DNA from: Epiperipatus broadwayi
Taxonomy: Eukaryota > Onychophora > Udeonychophora > Euonychophora > Peripatidae
DNA: 64,000 nucleotides
Reading direction: 5' to 3'
Assembly: GCA_028023455.1 (NCBI GenBank)
Contig: JAQFVV010000566.1
Location: 186,001 to 250,000 of the forward strand
Of the stretch, positions 24,760 to 34,381 are shown in pieces. Below the pieces are notes generated by a model, which had not been told where the DNA came from, made no database searches, and saw only the letters and a program-made list of their open reading frames with translations. Within the stretch, counting starts at the first letter, position 1, and the number at the start of each line of letters is the position of its first letter. The position numbers were made by a program, and so were the translations under genes.

Positions 24760-26070
24760 ATTAATGACTCTACTGTGAAAAAAATAACCAACCACAGATT
24801 CAGTGTTATGTACACACTTCTTACATGCAAGGAAGAGCACACCTTGTGATCTCGGAAAATGGGATGGTGAGTAGTATGGAGATAATTTCAATCTGTGCTT
24901 TCTTTCTTTTCACAATACATTAATTATTGTTCATATATTCCCTGCCATTAATCATTGAATAGTGGTGATTATTATTCAATATATTACTGTAAGACCAATC
25001 TCTCGAAAACAGACCATAATTCCCATTCAGTTTTTTTGTAATCATGAAAGAGATATTGGGCTGCATATTTAATCTGATAATACCATTGTGTGTGTTAAGA
25101 AAGAGATTATTGGAAACAAAAGATAAATGGAGCATGATTTATTTCTAATTCAGGTTACACTGAACCAACACTCCAATAGTAGTCAATTAAATCATACCAG
25201 TAATTGTAATTTTAATTAGTATTGCATAATATTTGCATAACATTGTTTCAACATTCGTCATGATTAAGGCATGAAAATACTGACAGCCCATTTACAACTT
25301 TTGAATAATTTGAAAGTATATTTTATTGTATACTAAATGTTTAATGAATACATTTACATGTTAATTTTGTTCGAATAGTACATTATTATGAATGCACATA
25401 TCTAAATAATCTCATGAAACTGGAATTAATTGCTTCAATATACAATGACCAATGTAATTTGCATAATTTTCAGATGGCTTGCAGCATATGCAAATCTTCA
25501 ATGGTACATATTAAAATGATATTAAACATAATTTGCCTAAATGCGAAATTTAAAACTAATGTCATCATAATCCGTAACATAAGAACATTAATATGCTTAA
25601 TTATTTATTGTATTTTCAAATTACATCTTTCTAATTTTTTTTCTTCCCTTATGTCCAATTCATAAGAGAAAAATCAAATGTATAAATGCCCATCATACTT
25701 CCAACCATAATCAGCAAATCCAGAGTTTAACAAATTATGCTATCACTAGATCCACATACTTTTCTGTATAATCATTTATGATCACATGGTCTTTTTTATT
25801 AACCCAATACCATGATGATTATGTATGAACAATATCACAAATCAGATATTATTTTAGTGTTAGTATGTGCATATTCAGGCTGTTTCTAACTAAAATAAGA
25901 GAAATATGTCTTAAAAGACTTTCAATGTACAATAATGAATTTAAAATTAACAATATGCTTGTTTATAACTCAATTAGATTACTTCTTTCCTTAATTTGAA
26001 TATAAAAATAAATAATGAAGGTACACCATGTGGAAAGATTATAATTTATTAGAAAAATTTACAAGTTAAT
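24760..26070. other. AT-rich DNA, no gene seen
   Basis: The open frames at 24920-25135 and 25414-25665 lack motifs and have composition-driven residue content. Confidence 0.4.
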
Positions 26071-26073
26071 AAA

Positions 26074-26466
26074 TCAATAAATTGGGCAATGACTTTCAAA
26101 GGCAAAACTTGTGAAACAAAAATAGAGACAATAACAGGATGAGGCACGTAAATCTTCATTTTTTAAAATTCCATCAACAATTTTGATGGCTAAATCAGCT
26201 GGATTGGAAACTGCAACTAACTGTGATAACTTTGGTGATATCTAAAACAGTCAATATTTATATAGTATGATGACACATTGGTGGTAAAAAAAAAAATTTC
26301 CAATGAGTTCTTCATCAAGTGCATGAATTAATCCATACACTGAGAAGGTTGTAGTACAGAAATCCATTAAAAAGGCAAAGCCAATCTTTGTTGCTTCTGT
26401 TGAAATATTAACAATATGCCCTGGTTCACTTTTTTTTAAAATGATAATAATTCCTTCAATGTCCAT
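26074..26466 (-). pseudogene. Short-chain dehydrogenase/reductase pseudogene (SDR16C / 17-beta-HSD-like)
   Basis: A single minus-strand frame of 131 codons, broken by two in-frame stops, carries the second half of an SDR. It reads EPGHIVNISTEATKIG (beta-5, normally GHIVNISS..AG with the catalytic Ser), then MDFCTTTFSVYGLIHALDEE, corresponding to the Y.x3.K helix. The catalytic Tyr reads F or D and the Lys reads T, so activity is lost. After the first stop comes a segment matching the C-terminal part of HSD17B11/13 and SDR16C proteins, ending AVSNPADLAIKIVDGILKNE. The Rossmann N-terminus is missing because the frame meets a hammerhead-family repeat on its 5' side (26500). Continuous frame across what are usually several exons suggests a processed or very old copy. 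The subfamily is less certain than the SDR assignment. Confidence 0.65.
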
Positions 26467-26502
26467 GAGTATGGTAATAAATTAATTTTTATGGATTTTA
26501 AA

Positions 26503-26640
26503 CAAAGTCAAAACTCTCCATACAGTAGTGCCACCCTGTGCCAAACAGAGTAATCAATGGATGCCAGAAGACTTGTGCATAAAATCCCTATCTAGTGCCT
26601 ACTCATCCAATATCCCCAGACTAGTTGCCTTTGTTTACAA
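26503..26640 (-). repeat. Family A repeat, short single unit ending at the ribozyme cleavage region
   Basis: A unit of about 120 bp matches one arm of the palindrome at 31485-32190, containing AACTCTCCATACAGTAGTGCC and ATCAATGGATGCCAGAA. On the minus strand it begins at ACTAGTC followed by TGGGGATATTGGAT, that is, just upstream of the family A cleavage position, and lacks the rest of the ribozyme. It is bounded by TAAACAAAG and CTTTGTTTA as short inverted ends. The flank GTGATCATGTGATGTTT recurs beside the two other family A loci. Confidence 0.6.
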
Positions 26641-26895
26641 CAATTATGTGCTAGTATAGAGAAGGTGATCATGTGATGTTTGATGGATTTTCTGATCTCA
26701 TTTTCATCTTTTATTTGAATATTTTAATGCAAGAGACATTGTTAATCATTAGTTATAGATACAATCTTATTTATCATATATTGGAATATGTCTTTAACAT
26801 TTTCATATTTTATATAAATTCAATCTATCCACTCTACTTTGAACACTTTTTAGCAAAAATCTTTTATTGTACATATATGCATATACAATCTTACA

Positions 26896-26922
26896 TTTCA
26901 ACTGCCCTGCAGTCTTCTTCAG
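26896..26922 (-). ncRNA. Hammerhead-core-like motif, probable PLE 3' region
   Basis: Minus strand: CTGAAGA, then a hairpin ACTGC/GCAGT, then GAAA. This fits core plus helix II of a hammerhead. Helix I partners were not found. The adjacent 26930-27360 stretch has weak PLE-like residues on the minus strand only in broken frames, so I do not call a protein. Confidence 0.35.
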
Positions 26923-27439
26923 AGCTATGATATAATGAACAAAATAAAATACATAACTATATAAATAGTACCATAAAAAATATAATCAATAGGATAATAA
27001 AAAAACAATATAAAATATAACAAAACATAATAAAACTGTAATAAATATAATCAAACCCAAATAAAATAATCCAGTTAATATAAAACATGTAAATATAAGT
27101 TATACATGTGTTTGTAACAACTCAGATATATCCACAACACAATCCACTTAGTTGTCTGATCTTACTTTCCAATATTTCTAAAATTTTTAATAAACTTGAA
27201 AATAAATTTTGATGATTATGTTATTGATGCTTAGTTAATTTACCATTTAAAATTTTTGAGATCAATGTGGCCACTTTTATCTGATCAATAAACTGATATT
27301 AATGTGAGAAAGTCAGTGTTGTTTACAAGTTTGTTAAAATGATTGATTGTGTTCTGATCCATCGTGTCAGCCAGGGGATGGTGTTGTTGCTAACAAAAAA
27401 CACATTAATATAACGTTCCCGGGCTAGCGATTCTCTATT

Positions 27440-28300
27440 AATATTGACTTTTTTTTTTTGTTTAAAAATTTTATAGTCTTTTGTTTAAAAATTATTTGGG
27501 ACAATAATAGTTTTTTAATTTTTATTGACAAGAGGGTCTTTTGTGGTGTATGTTCAAATAGTAATTTGGGTTTTTTAAATAGTACTACTGTTTTTTAAAA
27601 TTTGATTGACAAAATTCAAGAGAGAACGGGTTTTTTTTTATGTATCTTTAAATAATAATTTACGTTACTTTTATTGGTTTACATTTGATTGCTGACAACA
27701 ATTAGTGGGAGGGGTATTTTTGTGTATGATTAAATAATAATTTACCTTATCTTTTATTTTACATTTGATTGCTGACAACAATTATTGGGAGAAAGGGGTT
27801 TTTTTTTGTGTGTATATTTAAATAAAAAATTTGAAGTTACTTTTATTTTACATTTGATTGACAACCAATTTTAGTTACTTTCTTTCGTTTATAAATTATT
27901 TTGGTTTCCCAAATAATATTTGGGTTAACAATGGGACAATAATAATTGTTTCTTTAATTTTTATTGACAAGAGGGTCTTTTTTGTGTATGTTCAAATAGT
28001 AATTTGGGTTATGTTTAAAAAATAATTTACGGTCTTACTTTTATTGTTTTACATTTGATTGCCAACAACAATTAGTGTGGGGGGGGTGTTTTTCTGTACA
28101 ATTAAATAATAAGTTACGTTACTTTTATTTTACATTTGATTGCCGACAACAATTATTGGGAGAAGGGGTTTTTTTTTGTGCATGTTCAAATAAAAATTTA
28201 AGTTACTTCTTTTATTTTACATTTGATTGCCAACAACAATTATTGGGAGAAGGGATGTATGTTTAAATATAAATTTAAGTTACTTTTATTGTTACATTTG
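27440..28300 (+). repeat. Diverged tandem repeat, units of about 80-100 bp
   Basis: The motif ACATTTGATTGCCAACAACA, followed by ATTATTGGGAGAAGGGG, a T run and a TTCAAATAATAATTTA-like stretch, recurs at least seven times, with ACATTTGATTG near 27684, 27764, 27850, 28045, 28130 and 28218. A second unit type has TTTATTGACAAGAGGGTCTT at about 27520 and 27960. Confidence 0.7.
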
Positions 28301-28565
28301 ATGAAGGCCATTTGGAATCCCTCCAAACAAGCTGCCCTTTACAAAGTGAACATTTCCCTCAGCATCAATGACAGTTACAAATGAAAGTCAAAAGATGTTT
28401 ATGGACCTCAAGTCACATATATTTGCTACACAATCATATCTTTTCTTTCAGCAGGATGTTTTTCTGCTGTAGAAATGTTACAGCGCCAGCTTCTGTGTCT
28501 GGAAAGTCCCCATCTTTTCAAGTTTTCTGTGTTTGAATTAGCCATATTCTTGGTCTCGGAAAATT
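28300..28565. other. Coding-like island, unrecognised
   Basis: This is less AT-rich than its surroundings. The minus strand reads SFVTVIDAEGNVHFVKGSL then FGGIPNGLHQM in one frame and, upstream in another frame, DFPDTEAGAVTFLQQKN, as if frameshifted. The plus strand has a 57-codon open frame after CATATCTTTTCTTTCAG. I recognise no family on either strand. It may be an old exon or retrogene piece. Confidence 0.25.
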
Positions 28566-28884
28566 ACTCACTAAAACATGACTTAAAGCATGATCGTCAA
28601 AAAAATTGCACTACCCCACACTAATAGAAATTTACTTTATGAGGAACAATCACTACACTGTTAAAATTGTTAAAATGTAACAGTACACCAATTCGTATTT
28701 TTAAAAAAAGGCTACAATGAAAATTTAAATAATTTTGACATGATGAACTTAACACACCCTCGTACGATATTGTTACATAAAATACATAACACAGCATTAT
28801 GATATAGTGCATAACACAAACAACAATGGCATTTCCTTTTGCTTTTAGCATAGGAAAAAGCTACAGCGTTAGCCACTAAGCCGA

Positions 28885-29068
28885 GTTAATACTCTTTCTA
28901 AGTTTTTTTTTGTAGAAAGAAAGCTTAACTCAGAGTTAACACTCTTTCTACATTTTAGCGTAGAAAAGACTTAACTCTGACTTAACAGTCTTTCTAGGAT
29001 TTATTGTAGAAAGAAGGCTTGGGTGTGGCCGTGGAATCGGCATATTTCTAGAAATTAAGCTAGAAATA
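28885..29068 (+). repeat. Array of four small hairpins, period about 46-55 bp
   Basis: CTTTCTA occurs at 28894, 28944 and 28990, and TTTCTA at 29045. Each is followed after a short loop by its inverted partner TAGAAAG or TAGAAA. The base next to the stem differs between units (CTAC/GTAG, CTAG/CTAG) while still pairing in two of them. The linkers contain TTAACTCAGAGTTAA, itself an inverted repeat. Confidence 0.7.
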
Positions 29069-29069
29069 G

Positions 29070-29925
29070 CGCCATCCCATGGCTGATATGATGGATCAGA
29101 AAACAACCAAATGATTTTTTAGGAAATAGTAATGTTTTAAGTTACTTGCTCTGTGAATAGATTTATTTCATTATTAAAAAAAAACACTGTATCTAATTAT
29201 ATGCTCTCCAAAGAAAAATGTAAATAAACAAATAAAAAAATCTTAAATTCCGCAAATTTTGCAATATTAGGTAGCCATTTTTCCTTTTCTAAGCACTGCA
29301 TGTGATTATATATATTAATAAAATTTATTGGGGTTATATGACATGCACATACATTTTATCCTTCCTTTACTATCCTTTCTGAATTTGATGTGCTATATTT
29401 TGCATAATAAAATATCTTCTAATTGTAATGGTGAAAGTTTTGCAAAATTCTACAAAAAACTAAAAGTTGAAACTATTTTAAAAATGTCAAAATAATTAGA
29501 GAGATTTTTAATTTTTTTATAACAAAGTCACTGTTATGTTTCTATAAAAGAAAAAAGTTATTGAAAAAAAAATTAGAATATTGCCCAGCCCAGAGCATAT
29601 TTAAATTAATAATGACAAAAGACAGACATTACTTTATTCTAAAAATAAAGTTTTTTTTTTTCTTTTTTCTGATTGCTTCAGTGAATTCATGAATAGAGAC
29701 CACTCAGTAAAATAAATGCAAATGTGTCCTTGTTATTATTAATATTTATAAAATTTAGTTTATATTCTAATCTTGATTTATACTATATATATATATATGT
29801 AAAGTGTCCATGCTATATATATATATATGCATGTTGAAAACTACTGTACACTTACAGTTCAATGAATAATGATATTCGATTCTAATTACTGTTACTCATT
29901 AAAACATATGTTGGATGTGAGGCGG
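29070..29925. other. AT-rich DNA with two (TA)n tracts
   Basis: (TA)n tracts lie at about 29785-29800 and 29814-29828. Nothing else was recognised. Confidence 0.45.
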
Positions 29926-29929
29926 ACTT

Positions 29930-30024
29930 GATTGGTGGCCTAGTGGTTAGCATAGCTGCCTTCCAATCAGCTGGCCCAGGTTCGCTTCCCGGTCAACTCT
30001 TTGACATATGAAAAAAAATATATA
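29930..30024 (+). mobile_element. tRNA-Gly(UCC)-derived SINE
   Basis: Bases 29931-29997 align with a tRNA-Gly(UCC): TTGGTGG near the start, A box TGGCCTAGTGG, GCATAGCTGCCTTCCAATCA across the anticodon arm (anticodon TCC), and B box GGTTCGCTTCC. Several stem pairs are lost (the C-T at the anticodon stem, an altered T loop), so a functional tRNA is unlikely. After the tRNA part comes TTTGACATATG and an A/TA-rich tail. The GACATATG tail is shared with the different SINE heads at 36941 and 51126, which argues for a SINE rather than a decayed tRNA gene. Confidence 0.6.
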
Positions 30025-30029
30025 GCATA

Positions 30030-30980
30030 CTTCGAGACTCTACTGTAATGTTTTTTTTTTACTATAATAAATTAATACTATATAATAACTATTTTGAAAT
30101 AAAAATTGAAGGTAGGGTTTTTGCTTAAACCAAATTATAGCAAACACTTTGAAGCTGAATTGTAATACTTTTCCCTATACTTAATTGTATCCCTGCCAAA
30201 AATTTAAAAAAATATCCAGTACATGTCACTTACAGAGCCTATATTGACTAAAACTAAAGTCTATGAATATTGAATAATGAAAAAACAGAATCTCTGGCAA
30301 TCCGTAATAAAAATAAATGGGTTTTCTGAAATAGGAGGGCAAATGTACTGAGCCAGAAGTGGTACTTCCTTGAAACTGATGTGGGGTCTACCTATATATT
30401 ATAGTTCATAGTTGTATCCTCACAGCACTGAATGTATAACATTTATTAAAGTGATGTACTTAGATTTTTTCCTGTCTGTTAATCAAATGATTTTATTTGA
30501 TGATGAATTAAATATAAGATGTTCAGTAACAATTGACGTGATCATTTGACATTTATTATTTATATATAACTTCACCTTTACCAAAATAAAGTTAAACTTA
30601 GAAAATGAACTATTTTTGTGTAGAAGGTTTTGCAAATGACTGACCAAAGTTTCTTTTAGTTATATAATTCCGCTAACTTTCTCCTATTAATTTTATAAGT
30701 AATTAAAATTCGATGGTTAAATTCAAAACTTTATTATGATTCAATTGACATTTTTTCATTAATTAAATTTGTTTTTAAATTTTAATTTTATAAAAAAATA
30801 ATTAAATAACTTTCAATCATGTATGGATTATATTAGTTCTGAGAAAAAACAAAAAATGTAATGAATATTCCATTGCTTGTCAAAAAACAAAAGAAAATGA
30901 CTCATATTTGATAATGCCAGGAAAATGAAGATTACGTGTGTGTATATATATATATACTGAAATGCACATTCAAATTTATA
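30030..30980. other. AT-rich DNA, no gene seen
   Basis: No coding-like frame or bounded repeat; a (TA)n tract lies near 30944. Confidence 0.45.
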
Positions 30981-30984
30981 TACA

Positions 30985-31480
30985 TAGATATTAAATAGAG
31001 GGATTTGAACTTAACATTTTCAGTGTATATTCATCTTTCATTCCATCTTAAACAATGGATGCACATGGTCATACACATGGGAAAAAGATAAATTATACCC
31101 AATATCAATATTTTGTGCAAAACCAGCACTCATCAGCTGGGCCATCATTCCTCAGCTTATATTAAGATAGCAATTCCTTAAACTTTAATGGGCATGCTTC
31201 AATATTCTCACCCTTCCAACAATTCAACTGTCTATTTCATTGAAAACCTATTGATGGACTGCTCAAAACCTTGATGGATTTGATATTGTAATCATATGTA
31301 TATTGGAGATCATTTATGTTTTTCACATGTGTGTGATATGTGCATCGGTTGTTTGAAATGGAGTGGAGAATGAATATATACTGAAAATTCTAAATTCAAA
31401 TCCCTCTATTTACTATAGTAAACATTCAGTTTACTGAATGAATAAGTTAATTTCAGTACACTGAATGAATAAGTTAATTA
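30985..31480. repeat. Family B foldback, degenerate, with a hammerhead-like left arm
   Basis: The left part (about 30990-31150) is a minus-oriented family B unit. The right part (about 31300-31420) is the distal half of a plus-oriented unit, giving inverted ends such as AGGGATTTGAACTTA and AAATTCAAATCCCTC. The last is a good pol III B-box-like match. Downstream, TTCAGT(T/A)...ACTGAATGAATAAG occurs twice in tandem. Confidence 0.6.
31088..31152 (-). ncRNA. Hammerhead-like ribozyme, family B (mutated)
   Basis: Minus strand: CTGATGA at 31136-31130, helix II GTGCTG/TTGCAC (four good pairs), then AAAA in place of GAAA. Helix I is partly retained. It would not be catalytic. Confidence 0.5.
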
Positions 31481-31601
31481 CATTATTAAACAATTCAAAA
31501 CAAAGCAAAACTCTCCATATAGTAGTGCCATCTTGTGCTAACAAGAGCAATCAATGGATGCCAGAAAGCTTGTGCATAAAATCCCTATCTAGTGCCTACT
31601 C

Positions 31602-31659
31602 ATCCAATATCCCCAGTAAGTTTCTGGATTGTGGCCTTCATCAGTGAGGAGCCTTGGAT
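31602..31659 (-). ncRNA. Hammerhead-like ribozyme, family A, left arm (cleavage triplet lost)
   Basis: Minus strand: outer helix I ATCCAA/TTGGAT and inner helix TCCTCA/TGGGGA are intact, the core CTGATGA is present, and helix II GGC/TCC is weakened. GAAAC is followed by TTAC instead of TAGTC, so the GUC triplet is gone. Confidence 0.6.
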
Positions 31660-32014
31660 CTGAGAGCACTGCACCTAGATCTTAGGATCTAATGCAACCC
31701 TCCAGCACCCACCTTTTAACTTTATTTAACTACAAAACTATGAGAATGAAATTGAAAACACAATTAATATTTTCAATCCAAGCTCAATAGCTTATATAGT
31801 CATATGGCTATGGTTGTTAAAGAGCCAAAGATACCAAAATGTATGGGTGCTGAATTGAGTTCAGACCCATATGACTATATAAGCTATTGAGCTTGGATTA
31901 AAAATATTAATTGTGTTTTCAATTTCATTCTCATAGTTTTGTAGTTAAATAGAGTTAAAAGGTGGGTGCTGGAGGGTTGCATTAGATCCTAAGATCTAGG
32001 TGTAGTGCTCTCAT

Positions 32015-32073
32015 ATCCAAGGCTTCTCACTGATGAAGGCCACAAGCCAGAAACTAGTCTGGGGATATTGGAT
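32015..32073 (+). ncRNA. Hammerhead ribozyme, family A (best-preserved copy)
   Basis: All parts of a type I hammerhead are present in order. Outer helix I ATCCAA (32015-32020) pairs with TTGGAT (32068-32073). Inner helix I TTCTCA (32024-32029) pairs with TGGGGA (32060-32065), including two G-U pairs. The core is CTGATGA (32030-32036). Helix II GGC/GCC (32038-32040 with 32046-32048) has a CACAA loop. GAAA follows at 32050-32053. Helix III is the minimal AC/GT around a 2-nt loop, and GUC ends at 32059, the predicted cleavage site. The base pair next to the core in helix II is an A-A mismatch, which may reduce activity. Minimal helix III is typical of PLE-associated hammerheads. Activity is inferred, not shown. 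Confidence 0.72.
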
Positions 32074-32499
32074 GAGTAGGCACTAGATAGGGATTTTATG
32101 CACAAGCCGTCTGGCATCCATTGATTGCTCTTGTTAGCACAAGATGGCACTACTATATGGAGAGTTTTGCTTTGTCTTGAATTGTTTAATAACAATTAAG
32201 TGCTAGTATGAGATAGTGATCATGTGATGTTTAGTGGTTTAAGTTAATTACATATTGCCTTGGAAATAGGTTACATCATAGCATAAGTCCAGCCCATTCC
32301 TCTCCACCCAATAATATGAGGAGTTAGATTGCTGTAATGTCTACATGGTTATGATTACAATATCAAATCCACCAAAAGCTTTAAACATTACATCACTGGT
32401 TATTCAATGAAATGGATAGTAGAATTGTTAGAAGAGTGAGAAGATTGAAGATTGCCCATTGAAGTTTAAGGAATTGCTATGTTAAAATAATAGAAGTAC

Positions 32500-32730
32500 T
32501 AATTCTATATTTGCGTGAGAAATTATGATCTGGTCCAACTGATGAGTGCTGCTTCTATATGAAATGCATATATTGGGAATCATTTATCCTTTTTAAATAT
32601 GTGGGGTCAGATGTATCAGTTGTTTGAGATGGAGAGTAGAGGATGAAAATAGGCTGAAAATCCTAAGTTCAAATCCCTTTATTTACTACAGTAAACATTC
32701 AGTATACTGAATGGATAGATTAATTATAAA
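32500..32730 (+). repeat. Family B unit, single plus-oriented copy
   Basis: The copy contains the ribozyme-like sequence, a CCTTTTTAAATATGTGG segment, a TATCAGTTGTTTGAGATGG stretch (A-box-like position) and AAGTTCAAATCCC (B-box-like). It ends in ATTTACTACAGTAAAC, shared with the 31400 copy. It looks like a pol III-type SINE tail joined to a hammerhead. Confidence 0.55.
32525..32583 (+). ncRNA. Hammerhead-like ribozyme, family B (GAAA intact)
   Basis: Outer helix I ATGATC (32525-32530) pairs with AATCAT (one mismatch). Inner helix I CCAA pairs with TTGG. The core CTGATGA lies at 32539-32545 and GAAA at 32561-32564. Helix II has degenerated (GTGCTG versus TATAT), and helix III is shifted by a small deletion. 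Confidence 0.5.
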
Positions 32731-32769
32731 TAGATATTAGAATTAAAAATAAATACTAAAAAAAAATAA

Positions 32770-33370
32770 TATTCAATGGATTTTCGGAGAAATTAAAAAA
32801 TCAATAATCATGAATGAGAAAAAATTAACAACTACAAACGCCTTGGTCAGATTTTTAATACTGATGGAAACATATAGGATGAACTCCTTTTACTAAAATA
32901 TTAAAAGGAAATATGTTTATGCGATTGAAAAGAAACGTTTTTAGTATATGTGTTTTATCAGTTTTTATTTATGAATCTGAGGCTTGGACCCTTAACAAAA
33001 GAGCAATCTAGAGTGCAGAAACTTCAGACATCTCGATGAAATGTGGAGGATTTTATGTTGGAAATAAAAAGAAGGGATTAAAAGCAAAATATTTGTACTA
33101 GGGAACAAACAGATATCACTGACACCATTGAAAGAAACACCAGATTGAAATAGAGCTAGACTGGACATATTGCTAAAAGAAATGATAAGTGAACAGTTGA
33201 AATCTTAAACTAGATCCCAATTGATTGTAAATGACCTAATAGGGGTAGATATATTAAGGAAGTTTGTTAATGTTATGTGATGAAGAAAGGTATGAATCAG
33301 AAAAATTGGATTCAATTTGGAAAGACTTTCATTCTGTAATTGATTATAATAGTTGAAAATGATGATGATA
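32770..33370 (+). pseudogene. RTE-type LINE, 3' fragment, heavily decayed
   Basis: In mixed frames this parallels the better copy at 52576-54230: TNAL.R.LI.ME, FYL...GLDP, RNFRHLDEMWRILCW, then ISLTPL, and a final GWIQF-type segment. The last lies just before TTGAAAATGATGATGATAG, a TGA/ATG-repeat 3' tail characteristic of RTE elements. Many stops and frameshifts show it is long dead. Confidence 0.65.
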
Positions 33371-34120
33371 GATATAACTGCTAGATCTATGGATTCTTAA
33401 TTTACAAGAGACAATATGAACTCAACCGCATTTATCAACATCTCATAAACTAAAAAAAGACCCATTGACTCCATCATACATTTTGCAGAAACATGTAAGA
33501 AAGAACTATGTAGTTCCAGTTACAAATTGGTTATACTTTTGAGATAGCTTTCTTAGGCTATCAAAGTTTGTAAAGAGCCAAAATATACCATGCACTATTT
33601 ACATACATACATATATATATTCCACTTTTATTGTTAAAAAGAAGCTGCCTTGACCACAGATTGAAATTGTTGATTGTTATTTGGATTATCGAAGTGTTGA
33701 CTGTTTTTGAAGTGTTGACTGATTTTAAATTATTATATATATATTATAACCTATAAGAACTCACCAACTAACTGACCACATGCACCCATCTAGGGTGCGA
33801 ACCGCCTCAGGATCGATGATGATGGGACATAGCATATTAATAACAATAATTGCCAGGGTGCCAAATTGCAATCTTAATGAAACTTACTTGTGCTAATCAT
33901 TATTTCAATAATTTATTTTATAATTTATAATATGTAATGAATGGGTTAATAGCTAATTATTGAATGAATAAAACACTGAGAACGTTTTATAAATAATACT
34001 AATAATCTCCTAAATTTTTATATTACTCGAAGAGGAGAGAAGTTTAAGCTCAACTGTACTTTACATCTCTCAGCACACTCCCATCCATTTACCATCAAAG
34101 TCACAATTAAAATTTTAAAG
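33370..34120. other. No gene seen
   Basis: AT-rich DNA with (TA)n near 33610-33620 and 33735-33750. Confidence 0.4.
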
Positions 34121-34123
34121 AAT

Positions 34124-34381
34124 TTAAATATTTTTATGCCCATCATCATCTTCCCAATCCATCCCTCCATCACACTCGCATTTATAGGTCATCTGTACTA
34201 TTATTTCACTCCATTCTGAAATTTTCCATGTCTTGCTAGCTCACGTCTCTCCTCAGGGCTTTAGAATAGTAAGGCCTGGAAGTCTATATAATTTGCTACG
34301 AATCATTGGTAATAAATAAACCCTCTCCCAGTGATTACCTCCATAGTTGACCTTGGCTGAATCTAACAAGCCAATGTCCAT
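34124..34381 (-). pseudogene. Coding-like relic, family unrecognised
   Basis: From an ATG at 34381 one frame runs 86 codons to TAA, broken by two TGA codons. Key stretches are DSAKVNYGGNHWERVYLLPM, then SKLYRLPGLTILKP, then TWKISEWSEIIVQMTYKC followed by ECDGGMDWEDDDGH. Residue use (W, G, R, D rather than only I, K, N, F) is unlike random AT-rich frames. A second frame over the first 50 bp (VNGHWLVRFSQGQLWR) is also open between an AG and a GT, so exon limits and frame are uncertain. I cannot name a family. Confidence 0.3.

Larger units (their letters stand above)
31485..32190. repeat. Family A palindrome, 706 bp, with ribozyme units in both arms
   Basis: The arms 31485-31807 and 31867-32190 are inverted copies with high identity, separated by a 59-bp spacer. 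The outer ends read ATTAAACAATTCAA. Each arm contains the CATCCATTGATT-type segment, a family A hammerhead sequence and a long distal tail. The spacer and tail reappear at 60551-60940. The flank AGTGATCATGTGATGTTTAG just outside the right arm is shared with the other loci. No protein-coding capacity was recognised; the open frames on each strand mirror each other through the palindrome. Confidence 0.8.

Noticed and set aside
27440-28300. CRISPR-like array
   Set aside because: Units are directly diverged with no constant repeat/unique spacer pattern, and the DNA is eukaryotic.
29930-30000. Functional tRNA-Gly gene
   Set aside because: Anticodon and T-arm pairs are disrupted and an A/TA-rich SINE tail follows.
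31465-32195. Mirror-image open frames in the 31.5-32.2 kb palindrome
   Set aside because: They are the same repeat sequence read from both arms and carry no protein motif.
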